Shown in pieces: positions 42,765 through 54,540 of a DNA stretch of 64,000 bases; position 1 is the first letter of the stretch, and each line of letters starts with the position of its first letter. Below the pieces are notes generated by a model. It made no database searches, was not told the origin of the DNA, and was given only the letters and a program-made list of their open reading frames with translations. The DNA lies in assembly GCA_024509875.1 (NCBI GenBank), contig JAMPIV010005829.1, positions 1 to 64,000 on the forward strand, read 5' to 3'. The translations under genes and the position numbers were made by a program. This stretch comes from Oreohelix idahoensis (lineage: Eukaryota > Mollusca > Gastropoda > Stylommatophora > Oreohelicidae).

Positions 42765-44428
42765 GCATTACATGGCAGGGACCGTTTAAGGTGCTTAAGA
42801 GGGTAACGGATGTTGATTATTTAATCCAGGTTCAGAACAAGGAGAAAGTATTCCACATTAATATGTTAAAACCTTGTATGGAACGGCCAGAGGCTCTAAA
42901 AGGGGTGGACACTAGGTTGTCTGGGGAGACTCCGAAGATGGCATGTTCGGTGGTCATTAATGAATTGGGTGACATAGGAGATGATATTAATCTCCAGCTG
43001 TCTCTCATTCCCCTTGCTCCTTCTGAGTCTTGGGAGAATGTGCAGATATGTGACGGCCTAACGATAACACAGAAATCTGAGGCTCGATCGGTCATTGGAG
43101 AGTTTAAGGATGTTCTCACTGATTTGCCAGGACGTACCGACTTGATCTGCCACAATATTATCCTGACGGACGACCAACCGATCAGGGTAAAGCCGTATCC
43201 ACAGCCATTACATTTCAAGTCGGCGATTGAAAAAGAACTAGATGACATGTTACGGTTGGGGATCATTTCTCCATCGGAGTCTGCTTACTCCTTCCCTATG
43301 GTTGTAGTTCGGAAGAAAAATGGGTCCTTGCGTGTCTGCATCGACTTCCGTAAATTAAATAGTGTCACTGTGATTGACGCTGAGCCAATACCAAACCAGG
43401 AGGACCTCCTTACTCAACTTTCCCATGCTAGGTTTTTTAGTAAACTGGATTTATCTTGGGGATACTGGCAGGTTCCTCTTGTGGAGACGGCTCAACCTTT
43501 GACGGCATTTTCTACCCCAAGGGGTTTATTTCAGGTTAATTTTATGTGTTTCGGGCTAGTTAATGCGCCCGCAACTTTCATCAGAATGATGAGAAAGTTA
43601 CTAGGTCATCGTACGGATGTGATTACGTACACTGATGATATCTGCCTGTTCCATGAAACTTGGGAGCAACATATGTTGGGGTTGTCTTCCCTGTTGCTTT
43701 GTTTACGTAAGCATGGTTTAACGGCACGCCCTAGTAAGATTTGTATCGGTATTAGGGAGTTGAATTTTTTGGGGTTTATCGTAGGTAATAATCTATTAAA
43801 ACCCGAGATTGGCACGGTTACAAAAATTTTAGAACTACAGGCACCTAGGACTAAGAAGCAGGTCAGAAGCCTGATGGGACTTGTCAATTTTTATCGCAAA
43901 TTCATCCCTCAATTTTCTACAATTTCTGATGCTTTAACCTCTCTTACAAGTAAAGGGATGCCTAACAGGGTTGTATGGTCGGCAGAATGCGAGAAAGCGT
44001 TATCAAAAATCAAGGAGTTATTTTCCAGACGACCAATCCTTATTTTGCCTGATTTGAGCAAACCCTTTATACTGCGGACTGACGCGTCATCTGTGGGCAT
44101 TGGCGCATGTCTTATGCAAGACCACGAGGGTGCACTACATCCTGTGATGTATGTTAGTCGGAAACTGTTACCGGCAGAGACCAGGTACTCAACAATCGAA
44201 AGAGAATGCCTGGCTATAGTATGGGCAGTGTCAAAACTGTCCCGATACTTGATAGGGTCCCAGTTTATACTTCAGACAGATCATCGACCTCTACTGTTTT
44301 TGAAATCTTCGAAGTTGACAAACTCACGGTTGACTCGTTGGGCCTTGTTGCTACAACAGTTCCAGTTCACAATTATCCCATTAGAGGGTAGACTTAATGT
44401 CGTGGCAGATGCTCTGTCTAGATTGTAA
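42710..44428 (+). CDS. Reverse transcriptase and RNase H of the gypsy element
   Basis: An open frame of 572 codons. It starts with the integrase C-terminus (VPGEEVWLLLPSKE, WQGPFKVLKRVTDVDYLIQV, FHINMLKPC, about 42710-42880), then a spacer of roughly 90 residues, then RT: IDFRKLNSVT, FSKLDLSWGYWQV, and the catalytic YTDDI at about 43629; then RNase H: RTDASSVGIGACL (about 44077), ERECLAIVWA and QTDHRPL, ending NVVADALSRL. RT and RNase H motifs are intact. This frame is C-terminal of integrase, so RT-RH ends the polyprotein, as in Gmr1-like elements. The annotated first codon is only the start of the intact frame after a frameshift. Confidence 0.92.
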   Translation: MVPGEEVWLLLPSKEDRLSITWQGPFKVLKRVTDVDYLIQVQNKEKVFHINMLKPCMERPEALKGVDTRLSGETPKMACSVVINELGDIGDDINLQLSLIPLAPSESWENVQICDGLTITQKSEARSVIGEFKDVLTDLPGRTDLICHNIILTDDQPIRVKPYPQPLHFKSAIEKELDDMLRLGIISPSESAYSFPMVVVRKKNGSLRVCIDFRKLNSVTVIDAEPIPNQEDLLTQLSHARFFSKLDLSWGYWQVPLVETAQPLTAFSTPRGLFQVNFMCFGLVNAPATFIRMMRKLLGHRTDVITYTDDICLFHETWEQHMLGLSSLLLCLRKHGLTARPSKICIGIRELNFLGFIVGNNLLKPEIGTVTKILELQAPRTKKQVRSLMGLVNFYRKFIPQFSTISDALTSLTSKGMPNRVVWSAECEKALSKIKELFSRRPILILPDLSKPFILRTDASSVGIGACLMQDHEGALHPVMYVSRKLLPAETRYSTIERECLAIVWAVSKLSRYLIGSQFILQTDHRPLLFLKSSKLTNSRLTRWALLLQQFQFTIIPLEGRLNVVADALSRL

Positions 44429-44599
44429 TTTTTGGGACATGAGGTATATGTGTTCGTAGGCATGACGTCTACGTACACCAGTGTAAAATTTTTTTATTTT
44501 TTTTTGGTTGAACTTGTCTAATATTTTGTTGTATGCTGTGAAATCTACTGCTCTCAGGGAGAAGAAAACTCTGTTTTCTTTTCTGGGGAAGGGGGTAGA

Positions 44600-45057
44600 T
44601 GTCACATAATATCTTTTGTTGCGCACATGGACTTTGGTGGAATAAACATATATTTTGGTGCGCACATCAGCTTTAAAAGAAAATGGTGCAAAGGGGTGCA
44701 GTGGAATGGAGTGAACAGGAAGCCTGACAGAGAAAGATGTCAGTTTGCCGGCTTTAGAAGCCGTATTGCATTTTATCGTGCTCTCTTTATGGTTGCTGGC
44801 TTTTGTATAGCCTTGTTTTATATTCCAATGGTAGTAGGAATTGGTGATCCAGCCATATGGTTATTGCTGACAATTTAGTGCTGTTGTTATTGCATTCATA
44901 CATGTAGCATTGTTATTATTAAAAAGGGAGATTGTCAGCACGCCTTCGTGTACACTTTGTGAATGGCGTTTACAAGTATGTTGATTGTGTGACCTCTCGC
45001 AGTTTGATACGAGCTTAGAGGACAATGTCATGAAGGTGTAGATATTATACTGTGACA
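44600..45057 (+). repeat. 3' LTR of the gypsy element
   Basis: 458 bp, TG...CA termini, preceded by the purine tract and followed by the AACAC duplication and RTE-B sequence. Confidence 0.93.
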
Positions 45058-45816
45058 AACACCATTTCAACAATATATAAGGAAAGCAGCAAATCATGCT
45101 TGGGATTCCAGGAAAGGAAAAAGCAAGACTGGATAACACCAGAAACATTAAACACCATAACGAAAAGAAAGGAAATGAAAAGAAAGAAAACAGAAGCGAA
45201 GTCCCCCAGGTTAAAGCAACTATATAGCGAACAGTACAGTCAGCTGGACAAGGAAGTTAAACGCCAAACCCGAGCCAACAAAAGGAATTTCCTAGACGAT
45301 CTTGCAAGACAGGCAGCACTGAGAAATGAACAAAGCACAGTATACAAAATAACTCAAATCATCAGCGGAAAACAAGGCGCAAACAATATAACATTAGTAA
45401 GAGATAAGCAAGGAAATCTCATCACGACAGCAGAGGGACAGGAAACAATATGGGCAGAGCATTTCAGAGAAACTCTGAACAAGGAAACACCAGAGACACA
45501 ATTGAATGTTCCTGAGGCTGAAAATGATCTAGATGTTAATACAGACATTCCACAAAAAGAAGAAATCATCACAGTAATCAAAGGGTTAAAGAATGGAAAA
45601 GCTCCTGGCCATGATAACTTAAATGCAGAGCTATTTAAGACGGACCCTGAGCTAGCAGCAGAACTATTAGAACCACTATTTGCACAAGTCTGGAAAACAG
45701 GGACAACACCAACGGAGTGGAACAAAGGAATAATTGTCAAATTGCCCAAGAAGGGAGATCTTGCAGACTGCAATAATTAGAGAGGAATCACTCTTCTCTC
45801 AGTTCCCAGCAAAATA

Positions 45817-46101
45817 CTAGGCAGGATAATTATACAGAGAATTTCAAAAGCAGTAGACCACAAACTGAGGAAAGAACAAGCAGGATTTAGAAAGAACAGA
45901 AGATGTGTAGATCATATATTTACCCTCAGGAACATTATAGAGCAGTGCTCAGAATGGCTACTAGGCAGGATAATTATACAGAGAATTTCAAAGGCAGTAG
46001 ACCACAAACTGAGGAAGGAACAAGCAGGATTTAGAAAGAATAGAAGATGTGTAGATCATATATTCACTCTCAGGAACATTATAGAGCAGTGCTCAGAATG
46101 G
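45817..46101 (+). repeat. 141-bp tandem duplication within RTE-B RT
   Basis: CTAGGCAGGATAATTATACA ... GCTCAGAATGG occurs twice in a row (about 45817-45957 and 45961-46101), repeating the EQAGFRKNRRCVDHIF coding region. The two units differ at a few positions (AAAGC/AAGGC, AACAG/AATAG, TTTACCC/TTCACTC), so the duplication is not recent. Confidence 0.9.
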
Positions 46102-47927
46102 CAAAGACAGCTTTACATTAATTTCGTTGATTTTGAAAAGGCTTTTGACAGCATACATAGGGACAGTTTATGGAAAATACTGAGGGCTTATGGAATTCCA
46201 AGCTGCATAGTGTCAATCATAAAAAAGCCTCTATGCCAACTTTACGTGTAGTGTTGGGCAGAGCAACCTAACCTTTGAGGTGAAGACAGGAGTATGACAC
46301 GGATGCCCCTTGTCAACCACTCTATTTTTAACAGTCATAGACTGGGTGATGCGCCAGACAACAGAGGGCAGTCCAAGAGGAATAAGATGGACTACATTTT
46401 CTACACTGGAAGATCTGGAATATGCAGATGACATTGCACTACTAGCACATTCACATCAACACATCCAGGAAAAAACGGATAGACTTAACAAGTTTAGCCA
46501 GCAGGTGGGCTTGAACATCAATTTAAAGAAGTCTGAGGTCATGACGCTCAATGTGAGCAACCCTGAGCCCATATTAGTAAGGAATCAGCAATTGGTACAG
46601 CCAGATACCTTCACATACCTAGGAAGCATAGTAACACCAGACGGTGGGGCAGGCAAAGACATCAACATCAGAATGAATAAGGCAAGAACAGCCTTCTTTA
46701 GCCTAAACAACATCTGGAAGTCCTCCCAATACAGCACAAGCACAAAATTAAGATTATATCAGAGCTGTGTGCTTTCTGTGCTTCTCTATGGTGCGAAATG
46801 CTGGAGAGTTACAGAGAAGGAAATGTCGAAATTGTCCTCCTTTCACACAACATGCCTAAGAAAAATTCACCGAATCTTTTGGCCGAATACCATCACTAAC
46901 CAAGATCTGCTTACTCGTAGCAAGCAAGAGGACATGCACACCATCATAGCTGGCAGACGCTGGAGCTGGGTTGGTCATGTCCTCAGAAGAGACCCCGATG
47001 CCATCACAAGAACAGCTATGCTTTGGACCCCTGAAGGAAAACGAAAGAGAGGCCGACCAAAGACAACCTGGCGGAGGACTGTGGAGGCTGAGATGCAGGG
47101 AATGAACCAGAGTTGGGGCACTGTACGAAGGATGGCCACCGACCGAGCAAAGTGGAATCAATTTGTTGTTGCCCTACAAGACGCCACTAGGCGTGATGGC
47201 CACTGACTGCTTTGACGGTCGGCGGCTAAGGATCAAAGAAGAAGAAGAAGAAGAAGAAGCTCAGAATGGCAAAGACAGCTGTACATTAAGTTCGTTGATT
47301 TTGTAAAGGCTTTTGACAGTATACATAGGGACAGTTTATGGAAAATACTAAGGGCTTATGGAATTCCAAGCTGCATAGTGTTAATCATAAAAAGCCTCTA
47401 TGCCAACTTTACGTGTAGTGTTGGGCAGAGCAACCTAACCTTTGAGGTGAAGACAGGAGTGTTGCAAGTGGAATTTATGGAAGGGGAAGTAATCTTTAGA
47501 ATGGTGTTTTGAACATATTAAATTTCGAGTTGCAACGCTTGATTAAGCGGATACTTATCATCCTTTATACTACTCTGTTCAACTTAGAATTTTTGCAACT
47601 GTGTTGTTTAGGATAGTTTTGTACATGATGAGTTTGCACAAACTCATTTATTGTGTTGATGTAGTGGTTACTTTTAGATAGTCCTGAGTGTTCGTTATTC
47701 ACTTAATTTATATTTTTCTCATGTTTTGATGTCATGATTAATTAATATATAGAACATACAGAGAAGATGTGTATTATCTGGTATGTTGTGAAATGTAATT
47801 TTGAAAATAGCTTGCATGTATCATACATGATCTTGTATTTGGATTTGTTAACTTTTTGTGAAACTTCGATTTTTCCAGAACTTGATTTTCTTGCCAGTCA
47901 GACATGTAGATTATTTTCTTAGCAGAT

Positions 47928-47930
<3 letters not shown>

Positions 47931-47977
<47 letters not shown>
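47931..47977 (+). repeat. Poly(A) run of about 45 bp
   Basis: A nearly uninterrupted A-run inside the LTR element. No retroposed gene is evident directly upstream. Confidence 0.95.
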
Positions 47978-47978
<1 letters not shown>

Positions 47979-48984
47979 AATAAATTATTTGTTGTAGATA
48001 TTTTTATAGAACCTTTTTTATATTTCATAGTAATAACAGATTGTAGATTTATTTATAGATGTATATCTTATCGATTTGAATAAGAGATAAAGTTATAGCT
48101 AAATAGCATTGTACGGAGCTGAACGTAATTGTCAGCAGAAAGAATTTAAAGGATAAATTAAATTTACATGTGTTGATTTAAAGGTTTCTTCGAGATAGGA
48201 TTTTTGTTTTATATTTCACTCATTTTGTTAAAATATTGATTTCATTATTAGGCTTTACTTAAAGTATTACTGAACTACTTAAAAATTAAATACTGTTTTT
48301 ATGTAACTTATCGAGAAAAAAAAATATGTTTGTACGGTACTGTTGAAAAAAATGATTTTTTTTTTTGGCATTGTAATTTTTTGTTGTGTGTGCCCAGCAT
48401 TTGACTTCGTGATATCATTGATATGTAGTTTGATTAGTTCTTGTAAAAAGTTGTTTTTTATTATGATGTATTTTTTTATTTTTAGCGCTTGATTGTGCGT
48501 TGGTCGTATTAGTTATAGTAATGCTATTACTTGTTTGTTCGATGCCTATAATTTATTTATGTTAGTTTTGTATAACTCTTATAACTTAGTTAAATTACTT
48601 ATTAGCTTTTGTTTAGTTATAAATTATTTTTTGATGGTATTAGTATAGATATACTTTGATATTTTGTGTTGTGCCTTTCGATCATGTTTATATATTTTTT
48701 TTGAATATGTTATCTGATCAAAACAGTTATTAGTATATACTGTTATTGACTTTCTTTGCGTTCGTGCCTTTGCTTTCTATCTGTCTTTGGTAACTATTCT
48801 TCATTTCATTCCTCCTTTTCTGTTGTCTTTTCGGTATGGATTTCATATCTTGTTTATACTTTCGTACCTCATCTTCGTTTTACTTGATTCTATTTGTATA
48901 CTTTGTCCTTTCAACACTTATACCTCTATTCTTTGTATTGTTGGAGTGGTTATATGACTTGATATAACATATCTACTTATGATA

Positions 48985-49932
48985 TAATAATAATAATAAT
49001 AAATTCTTTAAGCGCCAAACACGGCGCATAAGGCAGAAACCAGTGCTCTCCAGGTTGTTCGTTGTGACGCCACTCCTCTTAGCTCTTGCACATTATTTAG
49101 GCCCAACGTTCTTCCTTCTCTTATTATTGTTCTTCTGAGTGTTTCTTTTGGTCTTCCTTTTTTCCGCTTACCCTCAGGAAACCAAGTGAGCGCCTGTAGT
49201 GGTATTCTGTTGTTTTGCATTCGTAGGACATGACCGATATATGACCATCGTCTTTTCCTTATATAGTCGGAGACATATTTCTGCCTAGAGTCTTCTCTTA
49301 TCTTTTTGTCGATTAGTCTTGAATTCTTTCCAACTGATGTTCATGAGTTTTCTAAGACATTTGTTCTCGAATGTATTCAGCTTGTTCTCCAATGATTTTG
49401 TTATTTTCACAACTCTCACAGCCGTATGTTAACACTGAGATAACATTTGAATTAAACAGACGAAGCTTGGTATGTATATTCAATGATCGTAATTTCCAAA
49501 TGTTAGATAATCTATTGAAGGCGCTAGCTTGCCAAAGCAATTCTAGTATGGATTTCTCTTGTTGTGTCACCATCCTGAGTCATTTTACTGCCTAAATAAT
49601 TGAAACTTTCAACTTTCTGTAGTTTTTCCCCGTTCAAGATGATATCAAAGGTCTCGTTAGAAAAGTTCATAGCTTTAGTTTTTAGAGGCATTTATTTGGA
49701 GACCAATTTTAACGATAGATGACACAAATTATTTATTGCTTCTTGGGATTGTCTTGGTGTTGAACTTAAGAATGCTACATCATCTGCGAAATCCAGGTCC
49801 CCCAGGAATTTTCCATTTGTCCATTTTATACCCATTTGTTCATTGTGGGTATAGTTTCTCATAACCCAATCAATAGCTATTCCAAAAAGTAGTGGTGACA
49901 TAATACAGCCTTGTTTCACCCCTGTTTCTACT
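48985..49932 (-). pseudogene. RTE-D LINE, 5'-truncated copy with 15-bp target duplication
   Basis: Bounded by TATCTACTTATGATA (48970-48984 and 49933-49947). The minus strand encodes KQGCIMSPLLFGIAIDWVMR, an intact LDFADDVAFLSS box, INxxKTKxM-like sequence, SNIWKLRSLNIHTKLRLFNS with VLTYGCES, and a C-terminal WFPEGKRKKGRPKETLRRTI. Two or three frames are needed. The 3' tail is TTA-rich (ATAATAATAATAA on the plus side). Confidence 0.9.
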
Positions 49933-50816
49933 TATCTACTTATGATAGTTGTATTTATTTTACATGTAATTGTCCAACTTAATTATGAGTATATGGTATT
50001 GTTGAGTTCTTACTTTCTTTTTTTTTACAGATCATTCTTCTTTTGATTGATCTTGTGTTTTCTCTTTCGATTGGTTGTTTTCGGTTTGGTTTGTACTAAA
50101 TATACGTAACTTAATTTTGGAACTGAAACTGATCATATTTGTATATTTAGCTAATTACTTTTTATACTTAGCTGATTATGCTGTATGCTTTAATTGCTAC
50201 TTTACACTTTAATGCTGATATTTGTTTTAGATATAATTTGATTTAAAATAAGATATTTTTGTAGGCATATGTTAGAGCTTAATTGTCTTCTAAATTTTTC
50301 GTTTTTGGGAGTTAATTTTTTCAAAAAAAAATGATAGAATCATTTTTTTTTTCCCGGAGCGGGTGGTAACTGTTGCAAGTGGAATTTATGGAAGGGGAAG
50401 TAATCTTTAGAATGGTGTTTTGAACATATTAAATTTCGAGTTGCAACGCTTGATTAAGCGGATACTTGTCTGACTTTAGGATAGAATTATCTTTTCCTAT
50501 TTTTCGGGTGACAGAGTACAGATAAGCGTGTGAACGCTGTTTAATGTATTTATTCTGTACTGTTTTGAGTTATGTGAATAGCTCGCTAGTCTGCATGTGT
50601 TATCGAGAACGGTGTTCAAGACAACCGAATCTCGTGACGGGTTTTTTTGGTGGGACTAGTGTGTGATTTGGGGAGTTGTTGTGTTTTGGGCGTGGGACCG
50701 TGTAGGTCGAGTCCCAGTGTTTTTTGGATAATGTATGCCTACGTAGGATTTGAGAAAATGTCGACTTATATATTTCGCTGTGTGTACAGCCTATTTGATA
50801 AACTGCAGTGAAGACT

Positions 50817-51290
50817 GTTTAGGCCATATGAAGATTATTATAGCTGCCGTGTGTGTTGCAGGCTTTATTGAGTAATGCAGTACTGTTTAGGCCATATGAA
50901 GATTATTATAGCTGCCGTGTGTTGCAGGCTTTATGGAGTAATGAAGTACTGTTTAGGCCATATGAAGATTATTATAGCTGCCGTGTGTGTTGCAGGCTTT
51001 ATGGAGTAATGAAGTACTGTTTAGGCCATATGAAGATTATTATAGCTGCCGTGTGGTGCAGGCTTTATTGAGTATTGAAGATTTGTTTAGGCCATATGAA
51101 GATTATTATAGCTGCCGTGTGATGCAGGCTTTAGTGAGTATTGGAGTATTGTTTAGGCCATATGAAGATTATTAGAGCTGCCGTGTGATGCAGGCTTTAT
51201 TGAGTATTGAAGTACTGTTTAGGCCATATGAACATTATTATAGCTGCCGTGTGGTGCAGGCTTTATTGAGTATTGAAGTACTGTTTAGGC
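50817..51290. repeat. 64-68-bp tandem repeat inside an LTR, about 7 units
   Basis: The unit is GTTTAGGCCATATGAAGATT, then ATTATAGCTGCCGTGTG, then GCAGGCTTTATGGAGTAATG. Units differ in length by a GTGT dinucleotide block. It lies within the right LTR of the 47460-51725 element. Confidence 0.93.
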
Positions 51291-52679
51291 CAGGATGTGG
51301 ACAGGCCGTATTATATATATTCAATGCAGTATTATATTATATGATTCGTGTTTTGCTGTCGAATGTGTGTCATTTATGTCATCGTGTCTGTGTTGCAACG
51401 TAATAAACAGTAGCGAACTGTTCCAGTCGTTTGCAACCCTTTTTGACTCCTGCATGTACTCTTACGTACGCACTGTGGTGTGCGAACATATCAACACACA
51501 CCCAGGTCAACATTCCAGACACAGTGACAGGACAGCAGCACACATATATTAAATTAGCCTGCGTGGCGATGATATAGACCAAACCACTACACTCGCAACA
51601 GTGGGTGTAAACAGAGATTATATAACATTTAGACTTAGCGCCGTTATCAGCGGTGGTTTCAAAGACATAATAACATTAACGTTTAATTACATTCAGTGAG
51701 AAACCAGCAAATCTAGTCGGTATCAAGGAGTATGACAGGGATGCCCCTTATCAACCACTCTATTTTTAACAGTCATTGACTGGGTGATGCGCCAGACAAC
51801 AGTGGGCAGTCCAAGAGGAATAAGATGGACTACATTTTTTACATTGGAAGATCTGGAATATGCAGATGACATTGCACTACTAGCACATTCCCATCAACAC
51901 ATCCAGGAAAAAACGGATAGACTTAATAAGTATAGCCAGTAGGTGGGCTTGAATATCAATCTAAAGAAGACAAAGGTCATAACGCTTAATGTGAGCAACC
52001 CTGAGCCCATATCAGTAAGGAATCAGCAACTGGAACAGACAGACACCTTCACATACCTAGGATGCATAGTAACACTAGACGGCGGAGCAAGCAAAGACAT
52101 CAACAACAGAATGAACAAAGCAAGAACAGCGTTTTTTAGTCTAAACAACATCTGGAAGTCCTCTCAGTACAGCACAAAATTAATATTATATCAGAGCTGT
52201 GTGCTTTCTGTGCTTCTCTATGGTGCGGAATGCAGGAGAGTTACAGAGAAGGAAATGTCGAAATTGTCCTCTTTTCTCGCAACATGCATAAGAAAAATTC
52301 TCCGAATCTTTTGGCCAAATACTATCACCAACCAAGATCTGCTTACTCGGATCAAGCAAGAGGACATACACACCATCATAGCTGGCAGACGCTGGAGCTG
52401 GGTTGGCCATGTCCTCAGGAGAGACCTCGAACAGCTATGCTATGGACCCCTGAAGGAAAAAAAAAAAGAGAGGCCGACCAAAAACAACTTGGCGGAAGAC
52501 TGTGGAGGCTGAGATGCAAAGAATGAACCAGAGTTGGGGTACTGTACGAAGGATGGCCACCGACCGAGCAAAGTGGAATCAATTTGTTGTTGCCCTACAA
52601 GACGCCACCAGGCATGATGGCCACTGACTGCTTTGACGGTCGGCGGCTAAGGATTAAAGAAGAAGAATGTGGGACATCA

Positions 52680-54540
52680 AAATAAATAAGATGTGTGTGG
52701 ATGCATCACCAAGATGTGTGGATGCACCACCAAGATGAGCGTATGCACCACCAAGAAGGAAATGTGTGGACCCACGGCCAAGAAAATTTATGGACACATG
52801 ACCAAAACAATGTGAGAATGCATCACTAAGAATATGTGTTGATGACCCACCAAGATGTGTAGATGACCCACCAAGAATATGTGTAGATGACCAACTAAGA
52901 ATATGTGTAGATGACCCATCAAGAAGATGTGTAGATGACCCACCAAGAAGATATGTAAAATACCCACAAAGAAGATGTGTAGATGACCCACCAAGAATAT
53001 GTGTAGGTGACCAACTAAGAATATGTGTAGATGACCCATCAAGAAGATGTGTAGATGACCCACCAAGAAGATATGTAAAATACCCACAAAGAAGATGTGT
53101 AGATGACCAGCTAAGAATATGTGTAGATTACCCACCAAGAAGATGTGTAGATGGCCAATTAAGAATATGTGTAGATGACCCACCAAGAAGATGTGTAGAT
53201 GACCAACTAAGATGTGTAGATGACCAACTAAGATGTGTAGATGACCAACTAAGAATGTGTAGATGGATCACTAAGAAAACGTGTAGATGACCAAGATGTG
53301 TAGATGCCCAACTAAGAATATGTGTAGATGACCCACTAAGAAGATCTGTAGATGACCCACAAAGAAGATGTGTAAATGACCCACAAGATGTGTAGATGAC
53401 CCACCAATAAGACGTGTACATGGCCCACCAAGAAGATGTGTAAATGACCAACAAAGAATGTGTAGACCAACTAAGAATATGTGTACATGGCCCATTAAGA
53501 ATATGTGTACATGACCCACCAAGAAGAAGTGTAGATGACCCACCAAGATGTATAGATGACCCACCAATAAGATGTGCACATGACCCACTAAGAATATGTG
53601 TAGATGACCAACCAAGAATTTGTGAAGATGACCAACTAAGAATATTAGTAGATGATCCACTAAGAAGATATGACCCAGCAAGATGTGAAGACGACCCGCC
53701 ATTAAGATGTGTACATGACCCACAAGAAGATGTGTAAATGACCAACTAAGAATATGTGTAGACCAACTAAGAATAAGTGTTCATGGCCCACTAAGAATAT
53801 GTGTACATGACCCACTAAGAATATGTGTACATGACCCACCAAGAAGAAGTGTAGATGACTCACCAAGATTTGTAGATGACCCACCAATAAGATGTGTACA
53901 TGACCCACAATGAATATGTGTAGATGACCAGCTAAGAATCTGTGAAGATGACCAACTAAGAATATAAGTAGATGACCCACTAAGAAGATATGTATATGAC
54001 CCAGCAAGATGTAGACCTGCCAATAAGATGTGTACATGACCAACTAAGAATATGTGTAGACCAACTAAGAATATGTGTACATGGCCCACTAAGAATACGT
54101 GTACATGACCAACCAAGAAGATGTGTAAATGACCCACGTAGATGACCAACTAAGAATATGTGTAGATGACCCACCAAAAAGATTTGTAGATGATGCACCC
54201 AGATGATATGTAGATGACCTACCAAGATGTGAAGATGACCCACTAAGAATATGTGTAGATGACCCACCAAGAAGATGTCTAAATGACCCATCAAAAAGAT
54301 ATGTAGATGACCCAAGAAGATTAGATGACCAAATAAGTATATATGTAAATGACCCACCTAGAAGATGTGTAGATGACCAACCAAGAAGATGTGTGTATGA
54401 CCCACCAAGATGTATAGTTAACCCACTAAGAATATGTGTAGATGACCCACTGATATGTGTAGATAATCCATCAAGATGTGTAGATGACCCACCAAGAAGA
54501 TGTGCAGATGACCCACTAAGATGCAACCACCAAGAAAATG
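52680..54540. repeat. Irregular 18-24-bp minisatellite, 1.85 kb
   Basis: Units vary around AGATGTGTAGATGACCCACC with AAGA or AAGAATATG linkers, giving mixed 15-, 21- and 24-bp periods and some larger blocks repeated (for example about 52850-52960 and 52975-53085). It starts directly at the tail of RTE-B copy B. Multi-frame open stretches here are not genes. Confidence 0.95.

Larger units (their letters stand above)
36671..45057 (+). mobile_element. Ty3/gypsy LTR retrotransposon with INT before RT (Gmr1-like)
   Basis: 8387 bp with a 5-bp target duplication AACAC (36666-36670 and 45058-45062), inserted in RTE-B. LTRs: 36671-37154 and 44600-45057, starting TGTCACATAATATC and ending TATTATACTGTGACA (TGTGCCA on the left). 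The left LTR has a local duplication of GCACATGGACTTTGGTGGAA. A purine tract (GGGGAAGGGGGTAGA) abuts the right LTR. Domain order is gag, protease, integrase, reverse transcriptase, RNase H, instead of the usual RT-RH-INT of Ty3/gypsy. The 5' leader is long (37155-39761). Confidence 0.93.
35350..47250 (+). pseudogene. RTE-B LINE copy A, interrupted by a SINE and a gypsy element
   Basis: LINE parts: 35350-35859, 36203-36670 and 45058-47250, together about 3.15 kb. The endonuclease starts FWNVRTMNETGKLKQ (35429), with SESRWTGAGK, CYAPTND, MGDLNAKVG, then NQIDHIM and SDHHLV. The RT region has LPKKGD, EQAGFRKNRRCVDHIF, FVDFEKAFDSIHRDSLW and an intact YADDIALLAH. The C-terminal basic tail is open in 46310-47206 (RRWSWVGHVLRRDPDAITRT, GKRKRGRPKTTWRR). 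The 3' end has the ACGCCACTAGGCGT hairpin and (GAA)n. A frameshift near 35800, stops at 45778 and about 46250, and a 141-bp duplication at 45817-46101 make it a pseudogene. Confidence 0.92.
47460..51725 (+). mobile_element. Non-coding LTR element with long 3' LTR
   Basis: Bounded by AGGAG (47455-47459 and 51726-51730), which is present once in uninterrupted RTE-B. The left end (47460-47556) is identical over 97 bp to 50371-50467, both starting TGTTGCAAGTGGAATTTATG. I read 50371-51725 as the 3' LTR (TG...CA) and 47460-47556 as what remains of the 5' LTR after an internal deletion. A purine-rich CCCGGAGCGGGTGGTAAC precedes the right LTR. The interior is AT-rich with no gag or pol. Alternative LTR end: 51600, where GCAACA mirrors TGTTGC. 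Confidence 0.75.
47259..52669 (+). pseudogene. RTE-B LINE copy B, interrupted by an LTR element
   Basis: LINE parts: 47259-47459 and 51731-52669. It begins directly after the (GAA)n tail of copy A at CTCAGAATGGCAAAGACAGC, the same point at which the 141-bp duplication of copy A ends. It continues with FVDF.KAFDSIHRDSLW and after the gap with the YADDIALLAHSHQ box, a TAG at about 51941, an open stretch of 189 codons (51943-52512) and the basic tail. It ends with the ACGCCACCAGGCAT hairpin and AAGAAGAA. Confidence 0.9.

Noticed and set aside
52788..54526. Apparent His/Leu/Phe-rich or Ser/His-rich repeat proteins
   Set aside because: Translation of the irregular 1.85-kb minisatellite in several frames at once.
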